Shown here: positions 1-5,828 of the stretch, in pieces | Layout: the number at the start of each line of letters is the position of its first letter | Numbering within the stretch: position 1 is the first letter of the stretch | Assembly (NCBI GenBank): GCA_013003255.1 | Contig: JABDJZ010000565.1 | Location: 1 to 5,828, forward strand | Direction of reading: 5' to 3' | From: Rhodothermales bacterium | GTDB lineage: Bacteria > Bacteroidota > Rhodothermia > Rhodothermales > UBA10348 | Length of the DNA stretch: 5,828 nt | Made by a program: the position numbers and the translations under genes | The notes under the pieces: generated by a model | Database searches by the model: none | The model's input: the letters and a program-made list of their open reading frames with translations, nothing else | What the model was told of the DNA's origin: nothing

Positions 1-1
1 C

Positions 2-1093
2 CTGGGCGTGGCCATCGCAGTGGCGCTGACCCTGGACCTGGCCATCAACGTCAGCTTCAACCCCACCCGATCGGTCATTGCGGATGTGACACCGGAGGGT
101 GTCGCGAGAACCAAGGGCTACACCTGGATGCAGACGGTTTCCGGGACGTTCGGCGTGCTGGCCTATGCCATCGGAGCCATCTGGGGCAACTACACCCTGA
201 TCTACCTCGGCGCGGGACTCGTCCTGCTGTTCTCGGTCGTGCCTCCCTTCTTCATTGAGGAGCCGCGTGAGCTGGGTAGCGAAGAGAATCCGCAGGGAGC
301 GTCCGCCGCGTCCGCAGGCGAGGTGATGCGCAGCATCCGGCCCCTGTGGGGCTTCCTGATCTACGCCGTGTACGGCCTGACGGCCAGCGTTATGGAGTTC
401 GAGATGGACGGCTACTGGGTGGAGTTTGCCTGCCTGGCCATCACGATCGGACTCATGTTGGAGGCGCTCCTAAAATCGGAGGAAGGGCTGTCCGAGGCCG
501 ACGCCGGCATGGTGGGTTTCAAGAAGGTCCTCGCCGCCCACTCCTTTACGTGGATCGGGGTGCAGACCATGTTCATCTACATGTTCGCCTTTGTGCAGTA
601 CCGGGTGCCCGGCCTGACTGACCTCGAGATGGGGCGGGTGGTATCCATCAGTTTCCTGATTCTGAATGCCGTCGGAGCGCTGGTCCCCGTCCTGCTGCTC
701 GAGCCCATCACCGAGCGCATCGGACGCGTCAAGACCCACATGCTCTCCATGTTCATCATGGCAGCTGCGTACGCGGGCATCGCCCTGGTTGGGACTTCGC
801 CGATGATGATCTACGTGCTGATGGCCGTCGCAGGCATCGGATGGGGGGCTACGGTCAGCCTTCCTTTCGCCATCATGTCGGTAAAAGTGGACCAATCTCG
901 TATGGGTCTATACATGGGTCTGTTCAATCTCTCGGTGGTGCTGCCGCAACTGGTAGCCAGCCTCGGGGTTGGCGCTGCCGTTGCGGCGGCGGAGAACAAG
1001 ATGCTGATCTTCGCCATATGTGCGGTGACGCTTCTGGTCTCGGCGGTCTCGTGGCTCCTCGTGAAGGACGAACCACTCGTTGCCGAATCCTGA
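2..1093 (+). CDS. MFS transporter, SLC45/sucrose-transporter type (5' end cut off)
   Basis: Inner-membrane carrier of the major facilitator superfamily, probably a proton-coupled importer of a disaccharide or maltooligosaccharide. The reading frame is open to the left edge, so the first helices and the true start lie outside; the GTG at base 8 is only an internal codon. Seen: long hydrophobic helices throughout; LDLAINVSFNPTRSVIAD (bases about 35-88), resembling the region of SUT/SLC45 carriers that ends in an R..AD motif; FTW at 545-553 opening the second half; and MGLYMGLFN (902-928) followed by VVLPQ, a hallmark of the SUT/SLC45 family. Two extra hydrophobic stretches (about 344-397 and 416-472) sit in the central loop, flanking a short acidic segment. 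It ends at TGA 1091-1093, 87 bases before an alpha-amylase gene on the same strand, which supports an alpha-glucan product as substrate. Family assignment is fairly firm; the substrate is inferred from context, and sucrose or another glucoside is possible. Confidence 0.82.
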   Translation: MGVAIAVALTLDLAINVSFNPTRSVIADVTPEGVARTKGYTWMQTVSGTFGVLAYAIGAIWGNYTLIYLGAGLVLLFSVVPPFFIEEPRELGSEENPQGASAASAGEVMRSIRPLWGFLIYAVYGLTASVMEFEMDGYWVEFACLAITIGLMLEALLKSEEGLSEADAGMVGFKKVLAAHSFTWIGVQTMFIYMFAFVQYRVPGLTDLEMGRVVSISFLILNAVGALVPVLLLEPITERIGRVKTHMLSMFIMAAAYAGIALVGTSPMMIYVLMAVAGIGWGATVSLPFAIMSVKVDQSRMGLYMGLFNLSVVLPQLVASLGVGAAVAAAENKMLIFAICAVTLLVSAVSWLLVKDEPLVAES

Positions 1094-1109
1094 GCGGAAC
1101 TGTCACTTT

Positions 1110-1142
1110 CGGGGCGCGGCGCCCGTACCCGATTTTTTCTTT
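1110..1142 (+). terminator. Putative intrinsic terminator after the MFS gene
   Basis: A perfect 5-bp GC stem (GGGCG 1112-1116, loop CGG, CGCCC 1120-1124) is followed after eight bases by a run of six T (1133-1138) and then CTTT. An alternative outer pairing of CGGG (1110-1113) with CCCG (1128-1131) brings the stem right up to the T run but leaves a bulge. It lies 17 bases after the transporter stop, in the 87-base gap before the amylase. If it works, the amylase is transcribed at least partly from its own promoter. I found no clear promoter in the rest of the gap. Confidence 0.45.
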
Positions 1143-1180
1143 ATCTCCCCTGCCCCAGGCTTCCCCAAGGCCTGAACCCT

Positions 1181-2671
1181 ATGCGTTTTCTTGTCCCGCT
1201 CCTCTTTCTGACCCTCGTGGCCTGCTCCAGGCCAACTGACCAAGCCTCCGATTCGGCTGCTGACACACCCCCCGGTGGGTTGGTGAATCCGGCCTGGATG
1301 GAGGGATCCGGTGCGGTGGTGCACCTATTTGAGTGGAAATGGTCGGACATCGCGCAGGAGTGTGAGGACGTCCTCGGTCCGGCGGGCTACGCCGCAGTCC
1401 AGGTGTCCCCGCCGTCGGAGAACCACGTGGTAGTGGGTCGACCCTGGTGGGAGCGGTACCAGCCGGTTTCCTATCAGTTGGAAACCCGCAGCGGCACCCG
1501 GGAGGACTTCGCTGACATGGTGTCCAGGTGCGCCAATGCGGGCGTCGACATCTACGTGGACGCCGTGATCAACCACATGTCCGACGCCGACCTGGAGCAC
1601 ACGGAGGTTGTCTTCACCGGCCAGGGTACCGCGGGGACCACGTTCGGCTCGTACAGCTACCCCGGCCTGTATGAGTTCGACGACTTTCACCACTGCGGCC
1701 TGACCGAGAATGACGATATCGCTCAATACTCTGATCAGGAGCAGGTGGAGCAGTGCGAGCTGGTGGATCTGTCCGACCTGGATACAGGCAGTGCCAAGGT
1801 CCGGGAGACCATCGCCGGTTACCTCCAGGACCTTGCCTCACTTGGGGTCACTGGGCTTCGGGTAGACGCAGCCATGCACATGGGCGCAGAGGACCTGCTG
1901 GCCATACTCCAGGAGGCCGATTGGGGCGGGTACGTCTACCAGGAAATCAGCCAGGCACCGGCCGCGCCGCGCTTCCTTCCATCCGGAGCCGTTACTGATT
2001 TTGAGTACGGGTTCAAGCTGTCGGAGGGTGTGCGGGACGGCAACCTGTCGGAGCTGGTCGAAGGCCAGTTCTGGATGAGGGCCGATATCCCGTCCGAGGC
2101 TGCCTTTGTCTTCGTGGACAACCATGACACACAGCGTCACGGCGTGGTCCTTACGCACAAGGATGCGTCTTACGCCATGGCTGTGGCCATGATGCTGGGC
2201 ACGCCCGGCGGCCGCAAGCGTGTGATGTCCAGCTACGCCTTCGAGGATCCCTCTGCAGGCCCACCCAGCAACGCCCTTGAAGAGATTATCGGTGCCGCCG
2301 GTGATGCCGGGCTCGGGTGCGGGGACGAGTGGGTGTGCGAACACCGCTGGGACCTGGTTAGAGGGATGGTAGGTTTCGACAATGCCACGGTGGGCGAGGA
2401 CGTGATGCGCCTGCAGAAGGCCGGCGCTGATCGCGTGGCGTTCACCCGAGGGGATCGAGGCTGGATCGGCTTCAATCGTTCGAACGAACCGTGGGAGGTG
2501 GTCCACCAGACCGGCCTTCCGGGAACGCGGTACTGTGACGTAGCCGCCGGGCCGCCGTCGGAAGACGGATGCGCCGGTGAGGCCGTTCGCGTGGATGCCG
2601 GCATGGTCTCCGCCTTGGTGCCTCCGATGGGCGTGGTGGCCATCCATGTGGATGCGCAGGTTCAGCGGTAG
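1181..2671 (+). CDS. Animal-type alpha-amylase (GH13), exported lipoprotein
   Basis: Endo-acting hydrolase of alpha-1,4-glucans (starch, glycogen), 496 residues. A short signal peptide ends in the lipobox LVAC (lipid-attached C15), followed by a polar linker to about residue 36. The GH13 regions are all present: DAVINH (127-132), GLRVDAAMH (225-233, nucleophile D229), YQEI (253-256, acid/base E255) and FVDNHD (311-316, D316). From memory of pig pancreatic amylase, R227, N314 and R347 match its three chloride ligands (R195, N298, R337), and N131, D199 and H233 match calcium ligands. Eight cysteines besides the lipobox pair as C61-C117, C172-C192, C380-C386 and C452-C464; the fifth pig disulfide is absent. 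Domain C carries WVCEHRW and TGLPG.RYCDV, typical of animal enzymes; there is no added starch-binding module. The glycine-rich loop after NHDxQR is about six residues shorter than in pig. The protein is strongly acidic with only six lysines. ATG 1181 directly precedes the signal peptide; only a weak AAGG lies upstream. Confidence 0.95.
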   Translation: MRFLVPLLFLTLVACSRPTDQASDSAADTPPGGLVNPAWMEGSGAVVHLFEWKWSDIAQECEDVLGPAGYAAVQVSPPSENHVVVGRPWWERYQPVSYQLETRSGTREDFADMVSRCANAGVDIYVDAVINHMSDADLEHTEVVFTGQGTAGTTFGSYSYPGLYEFDDFHHCGLTENDDIAQYSDQEQVEQCELVDLSDLDTGSAKVRETIAGYLQDLASLGVTGLRVDAAMHMGAEDLLAILQEADWGGYVYQEISQAPAAPRFLPSGAVTDFEYGFKLSEGVRDGNLSELVEGQFWMRADIPSEAAFVFVDNHDTQRHGVVLTHKDASYAMAVAMMLGTPGGRKRVMSSYAFEDPSAGPPSNALEEIIGAAGDAGLGCGDEWVCEHRWDLVRGMVGFDNATVGEDVMRLQKAGADRVAFTRGDRGWIGFNRSNEPWEVVHQTGLPGTRYCDVAAGPPSEDGCAGEAVRVDAGMVSALVPPMGVVAIHVDAQVQR

Positions 2672-2712
2672 CCTTTGCAAGGTGAGGACCACGCCATGCC
2701 GTCCGAAAGGTG

Positions 2713-2720
2713 TATCTTGG
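2713..2720 (+). promoter_or_regulatory. Possible Bacteroidota-type -7 element just upstream of pgsA
   Basis: TATCTTGG matches the Bacteroidota -7 consensus TAnnTTTG at all but one position and ends four bases before the ATG at 2725. No TTG -33 element stands at the expected distance of about 19 bases upstream; the nearest TTG (2675-2677) is too far. If used, transcription would start at or next to the start codon and give a leaderless message. The match is short and could be chance. Confidence 0.25.
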
Positions 2721-2724
2721 CGCG

Positions 2725-3333
2725 ATGACTGACGGCTCTCCCCCCGCACCGCTTCCCGACGACGGATGGCTGCCCGATCTGGGCCGCTTCTGGACGGTGC
2801 CGAACATGCTTTCCATGGTTCGGCTGGTGTTGGTAATGCCGCTGGCCTATCTCATCCTGGTGGATGGCCCGCTCTACTGGATGATGATCCTGCTGGTGCT
2901 CATCGTCGCAACCGACTATTTCGACGGGCGAATTGCCCGGTGGTCGCAGACGGTCTCGGAGTGGGGAAAGGTTCTGGACCCCATGGCCGACAAGATGGCC
3001 GGCGGGCTGGTGGTCATGGCGCTTGCTATCAATGGTGCCCTGCCGCTCTGGCTTCTGGCGGTCGTGGCCGCCCGCGATCTGGCCATCCTGGTCGGCGGAG
3101 CGGTCATTACCAAGCGTACGGGCGTGGTGCTGATGAGCCTGCCTTCGGGCAAGATCGCCGTCACGGCGCTGGCCATCACCGTACTCGCGGCGCTGCTGCG
3201 GGCCGATCCTCCGGTGCTACAGGCCTGCATCTGGGGCACCACCGCGCTTCTGGGGTGGTCCTTCCTGCGCTATCTCGTCCGATTCGTGAAAGTCTATCGA
3301 TACGGCACCGAAGCCATCGAGGCCCGTTCATAG
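2725..3333 (+). CDS. pgsA: CDP-alcohol phosphatidyltransferase, probably phosphatidylglycerophosphate synthase
   Basis: Integral inner-membrane enzyme, 202 residues, that most likely transfers a phosphatidyl group from CDP-diacylglycerol to glycerol-3-phosphate, the committed step to phosphatidylglycerol and cardiolipin. The complete CDP-alcohol phosphatidyltransferase signature D-x2-D-G-x2-A-R-x8-G-x3-D-x3-D is seen at residues 64-89 (D64, D67, G68, A71, R72, G81, D85, D89); the aspartates bind the metal and catalyse. The N-terminal WTVPNMLSMVRL (23-34), leading into the first helix, and the later SGKIAVTALAI (141-151) are typical of PgsA. Five to six hydrophobic segments are visible, and the length is normal. 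A GTG at 2710 is an alternative start five codons earlier; ATG 2725 is preferred because the added residues carry no family similarity. The gene follows the amylase by 53 bases and precedes ftsY by 26, so pgsA and ftsY are probably co-transcribed. Family members using other alcohols (inositol phosphate, serine) share the signature, so substrate is less certain than family. Confidence 0.88.
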   Translation: MTDGSPPAPLPDDGWLPDLGRFWTVPNMLSMVRLVLVMPLAYLILVDGPLYWMMILLVLIVATDYFDGRIARWSQTVSEWGKVLDPMADKMAGGLVVMALAINGALPLWLLAVVAARDLAILVGGAVITKRTGVVLMSLPSGKIAVTALAITVLAALLRADPPVLQACIWGTTALLGWSFLRYLVRFVKVYRYGTEAIEARS

Positions 3334-3359
3334 GGCTCAAATAGACTGCTACGACACCT

Positions 3360-4319
3360 ATGGGCATACTGGACAAGTTCAGGTCCAGCTCCACCGAGAG
3401 TCAGGAAACCCTCGAGGCCGGCCTCGAGAAGACGCGCACCAGCCTCTTCGGCAAGATCAATCGCCTTGTCCGCGGCAAGGACGAGGTGGACGAGAGTGTC
3501 CTCGATGACCTCGAAGAGGCGCTGGTCACCAGCGACGTGGGCGTGCAGACCACGGTCGACATCATCGGGAAGGTGGAGGAGCGCGTGGCCCGGGACCGCT
3601 ACGTTTCCACGAAGGAGCTCCAGCAGCTGATTCGCGACGAGATCGCATCACTGCTCCTGGACAATGCCCCTGAGCACACGGCAGACTTCCACGCAGAGCT
3701 TCCGAATCGCCCCCATGTAGTGATGGTCGTGGGCGTCAATGGCGTCGGGAAGACCACGAGCATTGGCAAGATTGCGTGGCGGTACAAGCAGGCCGGAAAG
3801 TCGGTGCTGCTGGGTGCCGCCGATACCTTCCGTGCCGCTGCCACCGAGCAGCTGGACATCTGGGCGGATCGCGTCGGGGTGCCGATCATCAAGCAGGGAC
3901 ACGGGGCCGATCCGGCAGCCGTGGCATTCGACACCCTCGCCGCCGCCAAGACCCGCGATTCCGATGTAGTGCTGATCGACACCGCCGGCCGACTGCACAC
4001 CAAGGGCGGCCTCATGGATGAGCTCTCCAAGGTCAAGCGGGTGATGGACCGCCAGATCCCCGGCGCTCCCCATGAGGTGTTGCTGGTTCTGGACGGCTCT
4101 ACCGGTCAGAATGCCATTCGGCAGGCGGAGGAGTTCACCAAGTCCGTGGACGTGACCGGCCTGATCCTGACCAAGCTGGACGGAACGGCCAAGGGAGGCA
4201 TTGTGATTGGCATTTCCAACGAGTTCCGGATTCCCGTAAAGTATATCGGCGTCGGAGAGGGCATCGAGGACCTCCAGGTGTTTGATCGCGCCCGGTTCGT
4301 CTCCGCACTGTTCGCCTGA
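3360..4319 (+). CDS. ftsY: Signal recognition particle receptor FtsY
   Basis: SRP-family GTPase (319 residues) that receives ribosome-nascent chain-SRP complexes at the inner membrane and passes them to the Sec translocon. The N domain (about 15-105) is a helical bundle. The G domain holds GVNGVGKTT (P-loop, 125-133), DTFRAAA (155-161), DTAGR (207-211), TKLDG (271-275, guanine specificity) and GVGEGIEDL (297-305). DTFRAAA and AGRLHTK favour FtsY over Ffh, which usually has a DTYRPAA-like motif and a C-terminal M domain, absent here. The long acidic A domain of E. coli FtsY is missing; instead the protein starts with a short helix, MGILDKFRSS, that likely contacts the membrane, as in many bacteria outside the Enterobacteria. 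ATG 3360 is chosen because this helix begins there; no Shine-Dalgarno is visible. It sits 26 bases after pgsA, an envelope-biogenesis context. Acidic and basic residues are near balance (about 48 versus 39). Confidence 0.97.
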   Translation: MGILDKFRSSSTESQETLEAGLEKTRTSLFGKINRLVRGKDEVDESVLDDLEEALVTSDVGVQTTVDIIGKVEERVARDRYVSTKELQQLIRDEIASLLLDNAPEHTADFHAELPNRPHVVMVVGVNGVGKTTSIGKIAWRYKQAGKSVLLGAADTFRAAATEQLDIWADRVGVPIIKQGHGADPAAVAFDTLAAAKTRDSDVVLIDTAGRLHTKGGLMDELSKVKRVMDRQIPGAPHEVLLVLDGSTGQNAIRQAEEFTKSVDVTGLILTKLDGTAKGGIVIGISNEFRIPVKYIGVGEGIEDLQVFDRARFVSALFA

Positions 4320-4322
4320 AGT

Positions 4323-4343
4323 CCGGCATTTTCGAATGCCCGG
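4323..4343 (+). terminator. Stem-loop just after ftsY stop, TTCG loop, no T run
   Basis: GGCATT (4325-4330) and AATGCC (4335-4340) form a perfect 6-bp stem around a TTCG tetraloop. CC (4323-4324) and GG (4342-4343) add two pairs if C4341 bulges out. It begins four bases after the ftsY stop codon, the usual place for a 3'-end structure. The bases that follow are not T-rich (a TTTT occurs only at 4359-4362), so it may be a weak terminator, a stability element or part of the larger structured region downstream. Confidence 0.4.
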
Positions 4344-4361
4344 GATCCAGTCGTTCGGTTT

Positions 4362-4436
4362 TGACGGGCTACCGTTCACATCGGCAATCTGACCGTCGGT
4401 ATGTCACCCGTGAAAGCGGTTCCCGCAATTGCCGAT
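4362..4436 (+). repeat. Two further inverted repeats in the ftsY-GWxTD gap
   Basis: ACGG (4364-4367) and CCGT (4372-4375) form a small hairpin with a GCTA loop, extendable to T4362-A4378 with one bulged T. Directly after it, ATCGGCAAT (4380-4388) is an exact inverted repeat of ATTGCCGAT (4428-4436). The 39-base interior holds ACCG (4392-4395) facing CGGT (4417-4420) and TCA/TGA around CCCG (4404-4413), so the strand could fold into one long interrupted stem. The remaining bases up to 4522 show no motif I recognise. Function unknown: possible 5' leader structure of the next gene, a small RNA, or chance. Confidence 0.35.
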
Positions 4437-4528
4437 ATTCCCAGCGTGACCGAGCACCGCTACCCACCGGCGCTCCACTAAACCCTCCCCCGCGTACTGT
4501 TTCGAGCTACCGCTACGACCCCGTGAAA

Positions 4529-5828
4529 ATGCTTACGTCCATGCTGACCCGAACCGGGCGATGTCTGTGCCTGGCCGTGGTCTTCGGTGTACTGGCCTTT
4601 TCGGACGCACGGGCACAGGGCGTCCTTCCCGAGTTCTATGTCGATGTGATGGGTGTGGCCTCAGAGGGTGATTCGGGCTACAACCGCATCGATCTCTACA
4701 CCCGCGTTCCCTATCCCCGGCTGACGTTCCTCAACTCCCCCGATGGCTTCCAGGCGGGATACGTGGTCACGGTGGAGGCCCTGTTGCACGATGGAGACCG
4801 GCTGACTTCCACACCTGTCCAGACCCGGATCTGGGAAGGCTCCGCAACGGCGGACATTTACCTGGCCACTCAGTCTGACGAGTTGTCCTCGTACACCACG
4901 CAGTCCCTGCAGCTTCCGCCAGGCCGCTATCAGCTTTCGTTCCAGGTGGAGGATCGCAACTCGAGTCAGGTATTTGTGCGGGATCTCCCGCTTGAGGTTC
5001 GGGACCTGTCCGGAAGCGCGCTTTCGGACGTGGCCATCCTCGACAGCTATGATGCGCAGACACTGGAGTTCATCCCCCGAGTAAACAACCGGGTCGGCAC
5101 GGACGAACTGTCCATGCAGGTGCTCTACGAGAGCTACTCCGATATGGGCGCCGATGTGCGCCTTGAGCATGAATTGGTGGGCGTTTACCGCGAAGGCGAA
5201 ATCACGACGCTCCCGGTGGGCTCCGAAGTAACGGTCTACGAAGAAAGCCAGGCGCTGGAAATCCGTCAGGGACGGAATCAGCATGTGGTGACGGTGCCTC
5301 TTGACGGGATGGAAGTCGGCCCGCACGAACTGCGCATCAGGATGGTCGATGAGTCCGGTGCAGTACTGGACGAGGTCTCCAAACCCTTCACAGCCGTCTG
5401 GACCGGACTGGAGCAGCACATCGCGGACCTGGAAGAGGCTATTGAGCAGCTGGACTACATCGCCAAGAAGCCGGAGCTCGAGTACATCCGCCAGGGGCCC
5501 ACGGAGGGGGATCGTTACCGGCGTTTCCGCGAGTACTGGGAGAAACTGGATCCGACGCCGGGCACCCAGCGCAACGAGCGCATGGAGGAGTACTACTACC
5601 GGATGTCCTTCGCCAACCAGCGCTACACGAGTCTCGTCAAAGGCTGGCGAACCGATCGCGGATTCGTCCTCGTGCGATTCGGTGAGCCCGACTTCATTCG
5701 GAAGAAGCCGCACACCTTCGACTACGAGCCGTACGAAGTCTGGATCTACGAGCGCATCGGGCGCCAGTTCATCTTCGTGGACAAGACCGGATTCGGGGAC
5801 TACCAGCTGCTGGTACCCATCTGGGACG
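4529..5828 (+). CDS. Exported GWxTD-domain protein (3' end cut off)
   Basis: The reading frame is open to the right edge; 433 residues are visible and no stop is reached. A Sec signal peptide is clear: RTGR, a hydrophobic core (LCLAVVFGVLAF) and DARA before a likely cleavage at residue 29/30, so the mature protein is periplasmic or surface-exposed. Residues about 31-290 are beta-rich with no motif I can name. A charged helical stretch follows (about 294-325). The C-terminal domain carries the naming motif GWRTD (372-376) in KGWRTDRGFVLVRFGEPDFI, then YEVWIY (402-407) and FIFVD (414-418), as in the GWxTD family. Family members are mostly exported proteins of unknown function, so none is assigned here. 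The start is uncertain: GTG 4523 (adding VK), ATG 4529 and ATG 4541 all give a usable signal peptide, and no Shine-Dalgarno decides between them. It lies about 200 bases after ftsY and probably has its own promoter. Confidence 0.87.
   Translation, partial: MLTSMLTRTGRCLCLAVVFGVLAFSDARAQGVLPEFYVDVMGVASEGDSGYNRIDLYTRVPYPRLTFLNSPDGFQAGYVVTVEALLHDGDRLTSTPVQTRIWEGSATADIYLATQSDELSSYTTQSLQLPPGRYQLSFQVEDRNSSQVFVRDLPLEVRDLSGSALSDVAILDSYDAQTLEFIPRVNNRVGTDELSMQVLYESYSDMGADVRLEHELVGVYREGEITTLPVGSEVTVYEESQALEIRQGRNQHVVTVPLDGMEVGPHELRIRMVDESGAVLDEVSKPFTAVWTGLEQHIADLEEAIEQLDYIAKKPELEYIRQGPTEGDRYRRFREYWEKLDPTPGTQRNERMEEYYYRMSFANQRYTSLVKGWRTDRGFVLVRFGEPDFIRKKPHTFDYEPYEVWIYERIGRQFIFVDKTGFGDYQLLVPIWD

Noticed and set aside
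2672..2682. CCTT/AAGG inverted repeat just after the amylase stop
   Set aside because: Only four base pairs with a three-base loop and no T run; too weak to call a terminator.
1838..2749. 303-codon open frame on the minus strand
   Set aside because: Antisense shadow of the amylase gene; rich in His, Arg and Gly with no domain, while the plus strand encodes a clear GH13 enzyme.
2766..3344. 192-codon plus-strand frame overlapping pgsA
   Set aside because: Its translation is Gly/Arg/His-rich without membrane helices or motifs, whereas the overlapping frame has the full CDP-alcohol phosphatidyltransferase signature.
3648..4379. 243-codon open frame on the minus strand
   Set aside because: Antisense to ftsY, whose GTPase motifs are complete; no recognisable motif in the antisense product.
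4361..4390. TTGACG resembling a sigma-70 -35 box
   Set aside because: No acceptable -10 or Bacteroidota -7 element is found at the matching distance downstream (GCAATC at best).
4401..4481. Small open frame of 26 codons (MSPVKAVPAIAD...) in the ftsY-GWxTD gap
   Set aside because: Very short, no ribosome binding site, no similarity I recognise, and it overlaps the inverted repeat; cannot be separated from chance.
4320..4522. Possible tRNA gene in the intergenic gap
   Set aside because: No GGTTCRA-type T arm with a matching acceptor stem and anticodon arm could be built.
4661..5713. 350-codon open frame on the minus strand
   Set aside because: It lies wholly antisense to the GWxTD gene, whose frame has a signal peptide and the family motif. 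Long antisense frames are common in GC-rich genes, and its translation shows no recognisable domain.

Overview
This 5.8 kb window is GC-rich bacterial chromosome with five genes, all on the plus strand and tightly spaced. No gene start has a convincing Shine-Dalgarno sequence. One gene encodes a GWxTD-domain protein, a family I associate with Rhodothermales, other Bacteroidota-like lineages and Gemmatimonadota. The secreted alpha-amylase is very acidic. Together these suggest a marine or halotolerant member of the Rhodothermota/Bacteroidota group. This placement is inference, since no rRNA or marker gene here settles it.

Layout. (1) Bases 2-1093 are the 3' part of an MFS transporter of the SLC45/sucrose-transporter type, cut by the left edge. 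A GC hairpin followed by a T run after its stop looks like an intrinsic terminator. (2) Bases 1181-2671 encode a complete lipoprotein alpha-amylase of the animal type (GH13), with all catalytic, chloride-binding and most disulfide positions recognisable. (3) Bases 2725-3333 encode a CDP-alcohol phosphatidyltransferase, most likely PgsA. (4) Bases 3360-4319 encode FtsY, the signal recognition particle receptor. (5) From about 4529 to the right edge runs a secreted GWxTD-domain protein, cut before its stop. Between ftsY and this gene lie about 200 bases with three consecutive inverted repeats.

Functionally the window has two blocks. The amylase and transporter form a plausible alpha-glucan unit: the surface or periplasmic lipoprotein cuts starch or glycogen into maltooligosaccharides, and the MFS protein may import the products. 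The pgsA-ftsY pair is envelope housekeeping (anionic phospholipid synthesis and co-translational membrane targeting). The GWxTD protein is exported and has no assigned function.

There is no CRISPR array, insertion sequence, tRNA or rRNA, and no clear new defence or mobile system. The items most worth a second look are the bacterial animal-type amylase with its missing glycine-rich loop and extreme acidity, its pairing with a eukaryote-like sugar transporter family, the uncharacterised GWxTD protein, and the structured ftsY-GWxTD intergenic region.
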